Shown here: positions 35,766-49,000 of the stretch, one piece after another | Layout: each line of letters opens with the position of its first letter | Position numbering within the stretch: the stretch's first letter is position 1 | Source of the DNA: Stenopsyche tienmushanensis | Lineage: Eukaryota; Arthropoda; Insecta; Trichoptera; Stenopsychidae | Direction: 5' to 3' | DNA: 64,000 bases | Assembly (NCBI GenBank): GCA_008973525.1 | Contig: WACJ01000517.1 | Location: forward strand, 1,116,001 to 1,180,000 | Position numbers and translations under genes: made by a program | Notes under the pieces: model-generated | Database searches by the model: none | What the model was told of the DNA's origin: nothing | The model's input: the letters and a program-made list of their open reading frames with translations, nothing else

Positions 35766-36576
35766 TATGCCTCGTAGAACACGACCATATGATTCCACAA
35801 AAATGTCGTGTAATATTAATCTGTGTTATACGAGGATCGAAGTTCATACAAAAATAGTCTTTGCGTTACAAAATTTGTTGATATCCTTTAATTTTTATAG
35901 TTAACAATCGACAGAATATACATTTAGATATTTATCAAAATATCTTAATACCATTAATATAATAGTTCATTCATTCATCATCGATATCACTAACAATTTT
36001 ATATGTTCGACTCTTTTTCGAGATCGGTTGTGAGATTTCATTATCGGAGGAATATTTTTAGACTTATCCTTTAAAAATTTAGCTAAGCGATTGTCGCCTT
36101 TTATTATATAAATCTTTGCGCATTTCGTGATAAGGGGCCAAATTTCTTTGTAATTCTCACATGGATTTCTTTTTTCTTTCCACTATGGGATCATTTTGTA
36201 TAAAAAAAATGTTCCAATTTATCAGCAAATCCCAAGCTTTTATGTATTGTTTTTAATGTGAAACATGTAGCTACTTCGCTATAACTGCTTTTTGACTCAT
36301 TCATTATGATAGGTTCATCCAAAATTTCGACTAATTCTTCTTCATTCAATCTACATCTTGAATATCAAAATCATAAAATCTTTCTTCATCAATATTACGA
36401 CAAATGTTAATTGCCTTTTGGTATTCATCGTCAATTGGTGATACAATATTTTCTCCAGGGACTACTTCTGGCCACAGCTTTTTCCAACAAGCATTTAAAA
36501 TAGATTATTTCATGTGTTTTACCGATGCAGAATCTATTTTGGCACAATATCGATTATACCGACGTACATAATGTTG
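35766..36576 (-). mobile_element. pogo/Tigger-like DNA transposon remnant
   Basis: The call rests on the transposase remnant at 36191-36576. The proposed left end near 35766 has CCTCGTAGAACACG followed about 45 bases later by GTGTTATACGAGG, an inverted pair resembling the CTCG-type termini of Tigger/pogo elements. No matching right end was found, so the outer limits are tentative. Confidence 0.6.
36191..36576 (-). pseudogene. pogo/Tigger (CENP-B-like) transposase C-terminal remnant
   Basis: On the minus strand a first frame gives YVRRYNRYCAKIDSASVKHM, a stop, then NACWKKLWPEVVPGENIV, which is the W-K-K-L-W-P block that follows the DDE domain in Tigger/jerky-type transposases. After a one-base frameshift the reading continues LNEEELVEILDEP...SYSEVATCFTLKTIHKSL to a stop. 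The acidic E-E-E-L-V-E-I motif is likewise typical. The catalytic domain is missing. Confidence 0.78.
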
Positions 36577-38165
36577 TATTCAAAATATTGAGTTTATATC
36601 GACACATGGTTAAAAAAATATATCTTTTTACTATTAAAAAGTGAAAGTTGCGAATTTAAACTAAAAATAGTGATAAAACTTCAATTCTAGAACTATTATT
36701 CTGCAAAATCAACTCAAAAAGACACAAAGGAGCTTATATTGTTGAGATAAAAAATTATACAGATTTATTTTTTAAAATAAGATGAAAAATTACTCTAACA
36801 GTTTATATAGTAAAAATCGTTAAATTAGGAGTGATTTTGTTAAATACTAACATTCAGTACTAATTCATACGAAACATTCGGAAGAAATCTTAATTTTAAT
36901 TTAATTCAATTACGTTTGCTTACTTGTTTTGGCTAAAATTCAACTATAAAAAAATCTATAAGATTATTACGAAAACAGTATTTTAAATGTATTATAAGTC
37001 AGGGAAATTTTGAGTATATGTTGAGACGTATCTAAATCCTTTTAGTGGCAAAAGGCTCTATTATTTTATCCCCTGTGCTTTAGGGAGCAACGCCTTCACT
37101 CAATGGCCTATAAAACTATCTAGACGACTTGTTGAAATCCATGACTTTTAACAAACGATGTCATTGAAATATAGGATCGGTTTCCCAATTACGATATTTA
37201 AGATCTTGTATCTCATAACGAGGACTTGTTGTCCTTAAGAATCGCATTAGCCCGATGGTGTTATTCATATTCGTCCTAGACGTTGTCTCGTTATATACGA
37301 ATATTCAGCTAACGACCTTTTCAGCCATAATCGTATTCAAATTAGGCTTTTAATAAAAACTGGGACTGTGGAATATATTTTCAACGTCTAAATATGTACG
37401 CAAAGTGCGCTAAAAACATATAATGTCGTATATTAATGCAGAGCACTTTGATTGAAAGCTTTGATAGCTTTATATGCATGTTAAGTTCTTTGGATCGCTG
37501 AATGTTTTCATAAAAGACATATAAAATAAATATTTTTATGGTCTCCGGTGATAGAAAAACGCGTTCTGTTTTCGAACAAAAAACAAAGCGATTCGCACAA
37601 AAATTTATAGCTTCACACGTTAAAAAATTTGAATCGCAAAAAAATAGATTTGCAATTTATGCGAAATGCGAAAAGTATATATTTACCATTTCTAAAAGAC
37701 ATAAAAAAATATTTTGTCCGTAGCGGATTCCGATTATTCCGCGTGGATTATCAGAAATGTTTATATTGAATTTTATACGCACTTTATGAAGTATGACAGC
37801 GATTTATGTTGCAAATATTAATATTTAGATCCATATTCGGCATAAAATATGAAATTTATATTTATAGTGACATTATTGTAAAACTTTATTAATAAATGCT
37901 TTACAAAATCTATTATTAGGAAGAATGTAATTGATAAGTATCAAATGTCAGAAGGTATTTTGTAACAGCGATATTCATAAATATTTCATAACTTAACTGA
38001 AATATTATATAATCATCGTTATAATGAAATTTAGCATGACGAAATATAATTAAAATCAACTAAAGTTCTATATGCAAAGACGTAGATCTTCATTGAATTA
38101 CTTCATAAAAAACATTTTTAATGCGGTGTTTGTCCTTAGCTTCCTAACGTAAGATGAGATTCACT
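36577..38165. other. AT-rich spacer, nothing recognised
   Basis: No second terminus for the pogo-like element was found here. A frame at 37538-37723 is lysine/phenylalanine noise. Confidence 0.5.
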
Positions 38166-38652
38166 GGTCGCCAAATACAAAAAATCAACCATTTGAACCA
38201 CCAGAATCCACAAGGCGAGAAGTCAGATCAGTCATAGCAAAGGTCGACATAAAAAATCGTTTGGTTACGATCCCATTACGGGAAGACGACATGACGTCAA
38301 ATTATGCAGCTTATTCCCAATAATTTCCAAACTTTTTGAAAAACTACTACTGAAGAGACTAAAGCCAATAATTGAGAAAAACAATCTTATACCCAAACAC
38401 CAATTTGGATTTCGTCAACAACACGCGACTGTCTAACAAATACACAGGATCTTTAATAGAATACACAAGGACTTAGAAGACAGAAAATATTGTTCGGCAG
38501 CATTCTTGGACGTAACTCATGCTTTTAACAAATTGTGGCATCCAAGCTTGCTATATAAAATTGGAAAACAACTGCCTATAAATTACTTCTTTATACTCAA
38601 ATCATACCTGACCAACGGAACATTCTACGTCAAATACGAAGATAAGAACTAA
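38166..38652 (+). pseudogene. Jockey-like non-LTR reverse transcriptase fragment
   Basis: Readable blocks are PFEPPESTRREVRSVIAKVD, then after a frameshift FGYDPITGRR (usually PGYDLITG in Jockey-type RTs), SLFPIISKLFEKLLLKRLKP and PKHQFGFRQQHATV with a stop. The RT motif A block FLDVTHAFNKLWHPSLLYKI and LKSYLTNGTF follow. The YRPISL region is shortened by a deletion. Neither end of the element nor a poly-A tail was found. Confidence 0.87.
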
Positions 38653-41600
38653 TGTCCTTCAACGGATAGATTGTTTAAAAAAAGAAAAATAAAACGATGA
38701 TTTAAAAATGCCATATTCAGGGAAATATAAGTGATTTATGATTTAATTCCAAGAGTTTAGATTGCATTTCAATATGTCAATATTATAGCATCAATCATAT
38801 GTAAATATCGTTTTATTGTATATGCATCATTGCTATTATCCATACTTAAACATGGTAAAATACCTTCGTCTGCGATTTTAATGAATATACATGCTTTCAA
38901 TTCCCATAGTATTTAATAAAAATTATTCTCAAATACATCTTGCATCGGTTATTTCATCAACAAGCAATTAGACGTGTTAGATATAAGTCTCGTAATTAAA
39001 ACTTAAGTCTCAACTTTATATTAAGAGCTTTGGGAGCTAATCAATAGTTTAAATCTCGTAATGCGCTACAATCTTGTGAGCTTTAAGCACAATTTATAAA
39101 GTCGGCTTGGCTTTGATGTTCTTTCATAAAATTCATATGACTTGGAACTTTCAAGTTGTTGACTATATCAAAGTACAATAAATTCAAAAGTTTAACATGA
39201 AAAAATATACACACGCATATATATTTATATATATACATAAATCAAATCAAAATAAATATATACACACAATATGTGTATGAAATATAAGAAAAATGTGTAT
39301 GAAATATACATGTATTTTAAGGTGAACGAGAGCGCTAAAAACAGGAGAATCGCATTGTTAGACTGCTCAAAAGAATGAACACAAAGGACAAAAGAGCTAT
39401 ACGAGAGTAGAAATATTTTGACATATTTTCCTGGATGATTACATGGATTTTAATGTCTTTTTGTTGAAATTGAGATAACATCACAAAGACTTGCGTATAA
39501 AATTAATGGCCTCCGGATGATGAATTTTACTATTGCTCATATCATTTTTTTATCAATATTTTTAACAAATTTATTCCTAAATTTTCCAACGATTGAGAAT
39601 ATGAGTCGATTAAGCTTGGACGTTTTTTTAGTCGCTAGCTAAGCTTTTCTAAATGGTAATTCATCTTAATTGATAATTGATCTTCCATGATTGCTCTACT
39701 TGATTTAGTAATTCAAAGTGGATGATTATGATGTATATTCTATCAAACACATGAAATAACCTTTCAGATAGCTTATACCGGCTTAGGGGTTGGAATGGAT
39801 GTTAAATCATTTGAATATGACCAGTATTTTGTATATTAAAATAATCATAAATAATTTATTCTCCTCCTCAGTTTAATGGTGAAATTAAAGGATTCTCTAT
39901 AATTATTATATAGAATTACACGTAATCATTGGTTCATATATTGGCCGCAGATAATTAACAGCATTAAAATATCCATTTAGTTCCAACTTCTCAATAAATT
40001 TAAAATTATTTTGAAATATTATCTATATATCTCGATATAAATACTCTTATTATTTAAAAAACAGAATCCATTTGTGTCTATTTTTACAGATAGATCTCAA
40101 AAATAGTATCGTGTATCGTTTATACACTTAAAAATTATATATATATTAAATTATTTTAAAAGCTTCCGATTAGAGCTTCAGTCTTTAAAAATCGAGACAT
40201 TCGCGAAAGCGCTCTGGTTGCAGAGTCAGTATTTACAGACAGAACTTGCCTTCAATATTTATGCACATGAGGTGAATATATGATATAGACGATATGGATA
40301 TAATCCTTTTCAAATAATGAATATTATAGAGACCCTAATTCTGTTGTCGACTGCATGGGGCTGTATTATAATGAAGATAATGATGTTAAAAGCTAATTAG
40401 TGCGTTTATTCCGTAAATCTGATTAATAACATAAAAAATTAAATTAAATTTATTTATCTATGTAGACAAGCGCTTAAAAGTCACCGGCACTAAATAATTT
40501 TTCTTGGAAGTATTCAAAGAACCTGTGAAAGCTCATTAATATGCCAGTCCATTAATTTTTTCAACTTTTCCTGATTGACTTTGAAGACTTAAAAGTTTCC
40601 GTTTGAAAAATCTTGAAAAATTATTTGACCCCTTCGTGACATAATTTATTGATGAAAGGATAACTCTGAAAAATTGCGACTCTAAAATCATACCTACTCA
40701 GAGCAAAATATTTACACAATTAATATTAAATTTTTACAATTCATTCATAAATATATTTGCATAAATTAATTCATGTTTAGTCTTTTGGGATGAAGGATAT
40801 ATACATTTTTAGCATGTTTTGAGAAAAAGAGTGTCGGTTGTAGAAAATGATATTCTAGATTGGTGGCGTGTTAACACGGGCGTGTCATAACAAAACAATT
40901 TTGATGAAAACCTTCGCAAAACTTTGCAGTGTTTTTCTGCAAAATTTCGTAAATAACGAAAAATTTTCGCTCAAAAATAATTTTATATTCACAGATGAAA
41001 ACATCCAGATGTAAAAAATCTAAACGGTGTACAACGTGTAAATCAAATTAAATTTGGAGAATTTGCTGAATACCATTGAACCATTTATACTATATTCATC
41101 TATTGTTTGTAGATTTCCTTTCCATGAAAACACTTGAATAAATTCTTGGTAATCCTTCTGGGTCTTTGAATTGCATAAGCTGATTTTTTATTTCATCTTG
41201 TGCCCGAAATTATTCAAAAGCTTTTACATATATATTGTAGTTGAGATTTTAGATGTTCTTCTCTATGATTTTCACCGCAAGTCTTCGCACATATATACAC
41301 TATGCCTCCTTGCCTCATTCTTTATATCACACCATTTTACAGCCTCGTTTCGTTTTAGTACATGTAAAATATAGTGTTATACGTAACCCTTTCCTCGTCG
41401 AAAATATTCAAAATAGTGATGACATAAGGAACACTCGTAAAAAACTGATCCAAAGAAAAACCACAAGAAGAGTTAAGCTCAGTCTCAATTCCAACGACGT
41501 TAAATGTCATTAAATATAATACATCTAGAGGTTCATAAATTGTTGTTTTACCAGCATTGGAGGTGATAAAGTCGAAACATTCAGTTCAAAATGTAAAACA

Positions 41601-43674
41601 TGACGATAGATCAAACTGCACCTGATTTGTCCTCAATTTAAATTTTGACTTTGTTTACATTTACATTTGTCAGTCCTTTGAAAAGTCAATGCCTTCATTG
41701 AAAATGCTCGAAAAACCGATAAAAGCTTTATGTATTATATATATAGAGTATACCAGATAAAGTTCCTTTATCGTAATTGTCAAATTATTTATGACTAAGA
41801 GCTGATTTTTAGGTAAAAATCAGTATATTGGACATTTATAAGCTTCAAGTTTTAGATTTAAAAATGGTAGATATTCGTATCAAAATTAATTAAGTTGATA
41901 AGTTTATGTTTAAAACATTTAAACTTGATCATTTTTTGTGTATCGCACCATTATTCAGTTAATCGTTAAACGGAATGGTAACTTTTTTAGACAAAACTCA
42001 AATGATGAAAGCCTAATATGAGCAACATTCAGATAAACTTATATAAACATTTGTAGGCGAGAGATTTGCTTCCGAATATTGATGAAGATAAAGTGCATCA
42101 ATTAATATTATTATAAACATCGAGTTAAAAGTTAATCTAGTTAAAAGCTAAAAGGCTTTTTGAAATTGACGATATTCTAAAATTTAGCCACTAAGATCTC
42201 TTTCAGGTCCTTAAATTTAGGGTCCTAAAAATAGTGATAACCGAAAATAAATCAAACACCCCATAGTTTTTTCTCAAGTTATGTCCTTAATTGATGAATA
42301 AATTTAAGCACGGCATGAAAAGTGTCTGCAAAATTTTAATTAACGTACGTGTTTACAAGTTATGTATGGGAACGCCTGCTTGTGAATCCTCGCTAAATTT
42401 AATACATACACATTTCAGAGAGACAAACAAAAAATATAAATTTATCCAATTATTTGCAAAGCAATTAGGCAATTCCGAAATATCTAACAATATTAAAACA
42501 TGACGAAATGTAATAATGAAGGATGTAATTTATGTAAAATTTATAGCAATAATTAAAGATTTTTTATATAGAGAACATTTTAAATTGGAATAATTAAATA
42601 CAATATTCGAAAACTACAGCTTTCGTCTCTTAAGCATTGAAAATTACATAAGACCGAAAATTTTTGCATTGATTATCCTTACCGATATCAGTTGTCCATT
42701 TGATTGCGTATTCATTTTCCGTTAAAATGTGAATTATTATTCGAAACGTGCTAAAAAATGTATATACATATTTATAAAAAAATTAAGCCTTGTTTGTTTT
42801 GGCAAAATAAAGAACGTTTCCCTTACAGGACTACTGAACGATTGTCGAGCTTAAATTATTTATGAAAGTAATCCTTGTTACTGTTAATTATACAGGAGAG
42901 TGTGCTTTATCTAGTTTATTTTCATTGAAGACCCTTGATTTTGGAAAAATAAAGGTCCGCATAAATTTACATTTGAATACAATAACAATTTGTATATGCG
43001 TGTACTGTTTTCAATATTTTTAAAAGTAACATTTTGGCAATTTACTGAATATAAAAAAGGCCAAGGATTTTTTCCGGTATTGGTTGTATATAAGGTTATA
43101 TTAGACTAAAAGTACATTTTATTTAGCAATTAAACGTAGGAAAAATCTTTTCAGATGCTCTTTTTATTACATTCTCAGTAGGAGCATTGTATCCATTTGA
43201 ATAAATGTAAATTCTTTTCCACACAAATAGATGTATTTTAATAAGCTTCTTTCGGTACAAAAATGCACCTAAAATCCCTCGGACAGGTCCTTAGCACTGA
43301 TTAAAATTCACAAAAGATCGTGACAATATATATTTCTAATTCAACCCTGACAAGAAATAATGCTTAGTAATAGTTGAATCAACACAATATTAAAATTTCA
43401 CCCCTTTCATTCTATCAAGAATAAATTACGCTTGATTGTTGTTTGAATACAATTTTTAATTTCGTATTAATAAAAATCTCATCTTGACTACTTTTGAAAC
43501 AATGTACATATGCAGATATCAAGACGATGGACATTCTAATTCTGCTTAAAATAACATGGAAATAATGTGTTTTTTCACGTATAATCTCTAGCGAAGTTAC
43601 ATGGAAATAATGGTCCTGATTAAATACTTGGTGCCAACATGGTGCATTGATACAATATTTTTACTATGCTTATG
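38653..43674. other. Long AT-rich gene desert
   Basis: Apart from low-complexity tracts near 39.2 kb, only short random-looking frames are present (for example 41171-41513). No transposon ends were recognised. Confidence 0.5.
39205..39315 (+). repeat. AT-rich short tandem repeats
   Basis: TATATA-type runs lead into two copies of ATGTGTATGAAATATA separated by a few bases. The tract is low complexity. Confidence 0.6.
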
Positions 43675-43912
43675 TTATTTTCGCAAGTATAAGCAGTAAG
43701 TTGACAAAGTTTTATTGCAGTCGGATAAACGGTATGGAAGCGCATTAAATATGGACAAACAAACATTGATTTTTATATATTAGACTATGCCTATGTTACT
43801 TGCGCAATATTTAGCAACGAATGGACGAAGTTTTATTGCAATTCGATGAACGGTATGGCAGCGCATTACATACGAACAAACAGAGATCCATTTTTATATA
43901 TTAGATGGGCCA
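43675..43912 (+). repeat. Degenerate tandem repeat, two units, inverted relative to 3.97 kb
   Basis: Two units each contain GAC(A/G)AAGTTTTATTGCA, a (G/T)ATRAACGGTATGG stretch, GCGCATTA(A/C)ATA and TTTTTATATATTAGA. The sequence between units contains CTATGCCTATGTTACTTGCG. They are the complement of the repeats at 3966-4215. Such short tandem arrays can be relics of transposon ends, but I cannot assign a family. Confidence 0.75.
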
Positions 43913-44078
43913 TGATACAACATGTGTATCATGACCTTGTAAATCTGTGATACAGTCTATGCATTTTGTTATCTTCAAACATTATTAGCCGACTTATTAG
44001 ACTTATTTAATTTATTTTATTCGGTTGATAAAAGTTAAATTCCGATGTTTAATAATTATATTAAAATTGTAATTATTT

Positions 44079-44527
44079 AACATGCCGCCCGAGATAGAAT
44101 CCCCAGGCGGCTTTCCGCCCCCCACATGCTCATTGGGATGGACGCGCTAACGCAGGGGTCCGTTCTTCTATCGGACCGTGATGTTGCTGGATGAATGGAT
44201 GGAAATAGACGGGCGTCGAATAGAAAGACTCTCTTCTTTAAATAACTATTTATTCCACACGAGAGAAAGAGAGATCTGGCTGCAAGAAGGACGACTTCCC
44301 GCAGCTAAAGTTAATCGACGACTCTCCCGACTCCCGCCTCCTGCGCGTCACTACCCAACCGGCAACGGTGCACGCGCAAGAAGCGATCGGTCGATATGAA
44401 GGTGCAATGTCTCCGCAGGGCCACAAGAGATGGCACTGCTAAAATAACACGTTACACCTGAAGAGAGATAGAAGATGTCGCTGTTAACAGCGCTACTATG
44501 TGGGGATGGTAAATCGCCCATGCTACA
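44079..44527 (-). mobile_element. GC-rich LTR-like island, probable solo LTR
   Basis: A 449-bp block is far richer in G+C than the DNA on either side. It is flanked by ATTT on both sides (44075-44078 and 44528-44531). Read on the minus strand it starts TGTAGCATGGGCG, contains TGTAACGTGTTATTTTAGC and then an AATAAA (complement of 44249-44254) about two thirds in, as expected for the R region of an LTR. The right terminus (GGCATGTT) is not the usual CA, which weakens the call. A plus-strand open frame of 73 codons inside it has no recognisable domain and is probably fortuitous. Confidence 0.45.
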
Positions 44528-44765
44528 ATTTGTATAAGTGCAAATCAGCTACGAATCATTATTTTTTCGAGGACAGGGCAAATAAATAACGATTTCAATA
44601 TTAATCGACTTTTTCAAATGCAGGAAATCAGAATGAACTTGAATCGAAACTATCGTTCGCAAATAAAATACTTCTTAATTCTCAAACTCTGAAACAGTGA
44701 TTTTTCCCCCCATAATTTGGATTTGGACCCCAACCTTAATAATAATTGTTTTGAATCATAATTCA

Positions 44766-44779
44766 ATATATATATATAT
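44766..44779. repeat. AT microsatellite
   Basis: Seven AT units. Similar short AT runs occur at about 23670-23690 and 39218-39240. Confidence 0.8.
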
Positions 44780-45730
44780 TTAATTGGATAAATGTTATTC
44801 ATTTTATAGATTGTTTACCAATCAAAATATTTTTTCTGTTGTATACAACTTTCTGAAAATCAATTTAATGTATATAGCTTTGAATAAATAAATTTGATTG
44901 AATCTATCGTAAGATTTGTACATATATAATATAATGATATTTCCCTGAAAACATATTTCGTATGGCAATTTATTCAATACACGGTTATTTTCTTTCAAAA
45001 TATCTTCCGGCTATCAATTACATGAGTTAGAAGTAAGAGCAAAAAACGTATCTATTATACAAATATTTTTTCACTTACAGGTATTTTTGCATTCCACAAA
45101 GAAAAGGTTCCTCGTCTGAAATATCATTTTTCCACTCATATATTTCATTTTTTGAAATATCGAAATTTCCTACGGGAATAAATTTTCTGTAATGAATGGT
45201 AATTCCTCCGACGGCTGATGTAAACTTCTGTTTATAGAAAAGTTCGTCGACGAATAAAAGTTTCTGTACATTTTTTATACTTTCGTTCAGGCTTTGATCT
45301 TTTCTTCTTTCGAAGGCTTAACCACATTGAAATAAAATCATGGGGTTTTCATTTAACTCTTGTAAAAGTAACATTAATCTTCAAGCTAATTTAAATGCAT
45401 ATCCAAACTAAAACGTATGTAATAATACATTGATATGAAAACGAGCTTTCCAAAGGGAATCTTTGTATTTTATAAAAATGTGAACTTCTAATGCGAAGAA
45501 ATATTTTAAAAGAAATGCATATTCCAAAGAGCAATACACCCAACTTTCCAGCCATCATTAATATTCACTTTCATCACCATTTATCTGCAACCAACTGTGG
45601 AAGATCTAAAAAAAGACGACGGTCCAGTCGATTATTCTTCATATGAATGCTGAAAAGATTTGCTTTCAACGATTCGGAAAAGACTACTCTTTTCTTTTAT
45701 GTCTCTCACAACCAAATTGCCGTCACATGA

Positions 45731-46078
45731 ATGGCAAAATCAAAGCACCATCATTTGCTATGTTATGACGACGAACAAACATCAAATTTGACCTTCTGTC
45801 TTTGTTCGAAAAGTCCGAATTTTAGAGAACTTTCCAACGCCAACAATCATATGGATGTCTCGAACCAAAGATTGATTCGATCTTCTCCAAGGATAATTTT
45901 AGAATTTGAGCAAATATTTTATAGCCCTAAAATACTTTGCAAATATTTTATAGTCTTAAATATGAAGCTCGAGATTTATAACGGAGTTATTGTGGAAAAA
46001 CATGATATATTAGATTCGGGTGAATTCATAAATCTCTGCACGTGGGAGTTGATTATGTACTTTTTAATCTGCAAATAA
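45731..46078 (+). CDS. Unrecognised ORF (115 aa), uncertain
   Basis: This is one of the longest open frames in the window outside transposons. The N-terminal half (LLCYDDEQTSNLTFCLCSKS, then NFRELSNANNHMDVSNQR) looks less AT-driven than a random frame, and the C-terminal half is rich in Ile, Leu and Phe as expected by chance. An in-frame TGA directly precedes the ATG. No domain or signal is seen. It may be fortuitous, or part of an exon entered downstream of the ATG. Confidence 0.2.
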   Translation: MAKSKHHHLLCYDDEQTSNLTFCLCSKSPNFRELSNANNHMDVSNQRLIRSSPRIILEFEQIFYSPKILCKYFIVLNMKLEIYNGVIVEKHDILDSGEFINLCTWELIMYFLICK

Positions 46079-49000
46079 AAAACTAAAATAAAACATTTTC
46101 TCATATAATGATTCGTTTGCCTTTTAAGTTCCATCGATAAAGTGAATTATCGATGGTTCATACAATAGATAAACATAGTTCATATAAGGCATATATTTAT
46201 TTATGTTATATAATATTTTTCTTTCAATATAATCTTCCAATCGACTTAATCCGTATGGTTATTTTAAATCGTATTATTTGCTGGAAAAGGTCGTCTATGC
46301 ACTGGTAAATTGTCATTGCCATGCAGTATTTGATTTTGGGCAAGAGTTTCCGAGGACTATTAGTTCCCGAGAGTTGCACTTCAAGCCTGAGTGAAATGTG
46401 GATTAAGATCAGAAAAATAAAGCCTAGAGCTGCTTTGGTTAGGAATAATCACACATCTTTAATATGAAAGTGACCCAGCTGCGAGACTTCAAAGACGAAC
46501 CTTCTTCCCAAAAATCTGCTTAATAAGGCGAAGAAAAATTATCTGCGATTAATCCACGTGAGAACCGCATTAAAATAACGGACTGGCTTTAAAATAATTA
46601 TACTCCACACTACATTTTTTTAGAATTTTCATACACATATGTATATTTGACACGCAATATTATTGTTATAGACGCACGGAAATGAGGCTGCGTATGTAAC
46701 ATATCAAGATATATCAAAAAATGTTCAGCCTTATTTTAATCCAACCATTCCATTCTCTTATAATTTGGTATTTATATTATTGAACTCTCTTCGAAATATT
46801 AAACAGCTGAAGCACACCGCCAAATTCTATCCGTTAACATGTTCTATGACCTAAGGGCTATGTGCAAAATTGTATACCTTTCCTTGTTAACACTATAACT
46901 TTGAGAGCACCGATGTATGAAGCAGCAACATTTTATGATTATTTATATCAAAAAAATTTATTTCTAAGTATATATTTTCAAAAGCACCTTGATTTACTTT
47001 AGTGTAATACATGATATTTTAGATTGGAATATATGTGTATTTCAACATCACATGGTAGACTCGTCATTCCTAAAATAGTCCATTTATCGTATAAATTTAC
47101 TCCCATATTCATCCAAAAATAATGAGGTTTCTTAATAGGAAGTTCATGAATGAAAACTGAACAATAATTTTCGTTTTATTAATAGATATTAAATATAATT
47201 TATAATTTGTTTAAAAATAGTGTTAACTTTAAGCAACAATTTTGAACATCAATTTTTTGAAATCATTAAATGAAAGCTATTTTAAATACGTTGCGCAAAT
47301 TTGAGCTTTGACCTTTTATTTGTGATATTATTCATATTGCTGTGTCGACGGTTATTTTGCTGAAAATAAATTTGTGCTATGAAATATACTCTAGTAAAAC
47401 AGAACCTTACATGGTATGTCATATGATAAATTCCACGAATGACGTAAGTTGAATAATCCAGATTTTATATTTCTATTTTCAGACGGAAAAATATGAAGGA
47501 ATAAGGCAAGGACACCCATATCGTTTATCGTTTTATATGTCATATTGTTTAATAAAAGTTTGGATCGTTGAATCCTAAACTATCATATGTAATTATATTG
47601 ACATGCGCGCGCATCCAAATTTTTAACGGAATTTGCACTAAAGAATACACATATTTACCTTAATTCAAATCAGTGGAAAATAACGACCTCTCTCTCACCC
47701 TCTGGGGGTGTTAAAATACATCAAGAGGGCGTTAGCTTGTCTAAAAACTTTTGGAATACTGGGTTCATTTGGGTGGCGTTGATATTTGGTTATCTGATGC
47801 GACAATTTAATCATTCAACATAGAATTAAGGTTCGTCAAATTAAATGTAAACTTATTTTACCACAATACACTGTAGCTATCAAACTGCTAATTATCTCTC
47901 GTTTTAGGTAAATAAAAGCTTTGTACTGCTAGTATCATGGAACATAATAATAGCGGCGTAAATAGTTTTGAATCAGGTAAAATTCCAAATAAAGTGCAGC
48001 TGATTTAAGAATATAAATCAGTTCCATTTGCTATAAACACTTTTTGATTGGGAAATATATTGGTGTTTATAAACAAACAAATTAGCCGTTTTGTTTGTAG
48101 ATAGTTTGTAGAACATAAACTAATAATTTGAAACAGTGAGTGACGCCACAAAATGATGGACTTACTCAGGTCGTAATTTAGACTGCATTAACCACTAAAG
48201 TATTCATGAATATATTTAAAAATAATTGTAATTTTGGTGTATTTTAATAAAACACAACGTTATTGCAATCAAATAAATATTTTCCTTGAGATAATGTTTT
48301 TGATTAACATTAAAAAAAATCATTATATCCATTGATTTTCCCATTAGAATTATTTAGAAAATTGAGATCTTCATCAAAAATATTTCTGTTTTTACAGAGA
48401 GCGGTAGTATAAATTGGAGATTTTTTTCATAATAATATTATGATATAACCTGCTGAAATCTTCCATCTGATAAGATATGTTTTTTTTAGTTTAAATCCAC
48501 AAAATATAATATAATATATTGTAATATTGACTATAAATTTATTAAAAAGCATATATTTGTGTAATATTTCCTACTTTTTCGACGATGGAAATTTGTAAGG
48601 TCATGCAATTGAAGTTTTTTAAGCAAATTTCAATCTACTATTTAATTATATAAAATAAGAAATACAAATTTTATTAAATCTTATACATATTGATCGATTA
48701 CTATGCAAATTAATACAAAAAAGTATATCCCAAGCGAAAAGTTAAACAACCTAACGTTAATGCATTATTCATATTCTATTGAAAAATATTAAAGTAGTGC
48801 TGTAATATTAACTATGTAAAAATCTGTGTATTCAAATTTTGATATGCAAGAAGGCATACAAATTAAAATGTGTGGGTTTCAACTCATAACGTATCTTCAG
48901 TATTTTTATTCTCCATTCAATTCAGAGGATATATTAAATTTACGTTACTATTTGTAATATATCGACATTTCAAATAATATATATAAATATTTCTTTAAAT

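Noticed and set aside
41171..41513. Overlapping short frames in the 38.7-43.7 kb desert
   Set aside because: There is no recognisable motif, and both frames are of a length expected by chance in AT-rich DNA.
44178..44399. 73-codon frame in the GC-rich island
   Set aside because: GC-rich DNA opens frames by chance; there is no domain, and the island looks like an LTR on the other strand.
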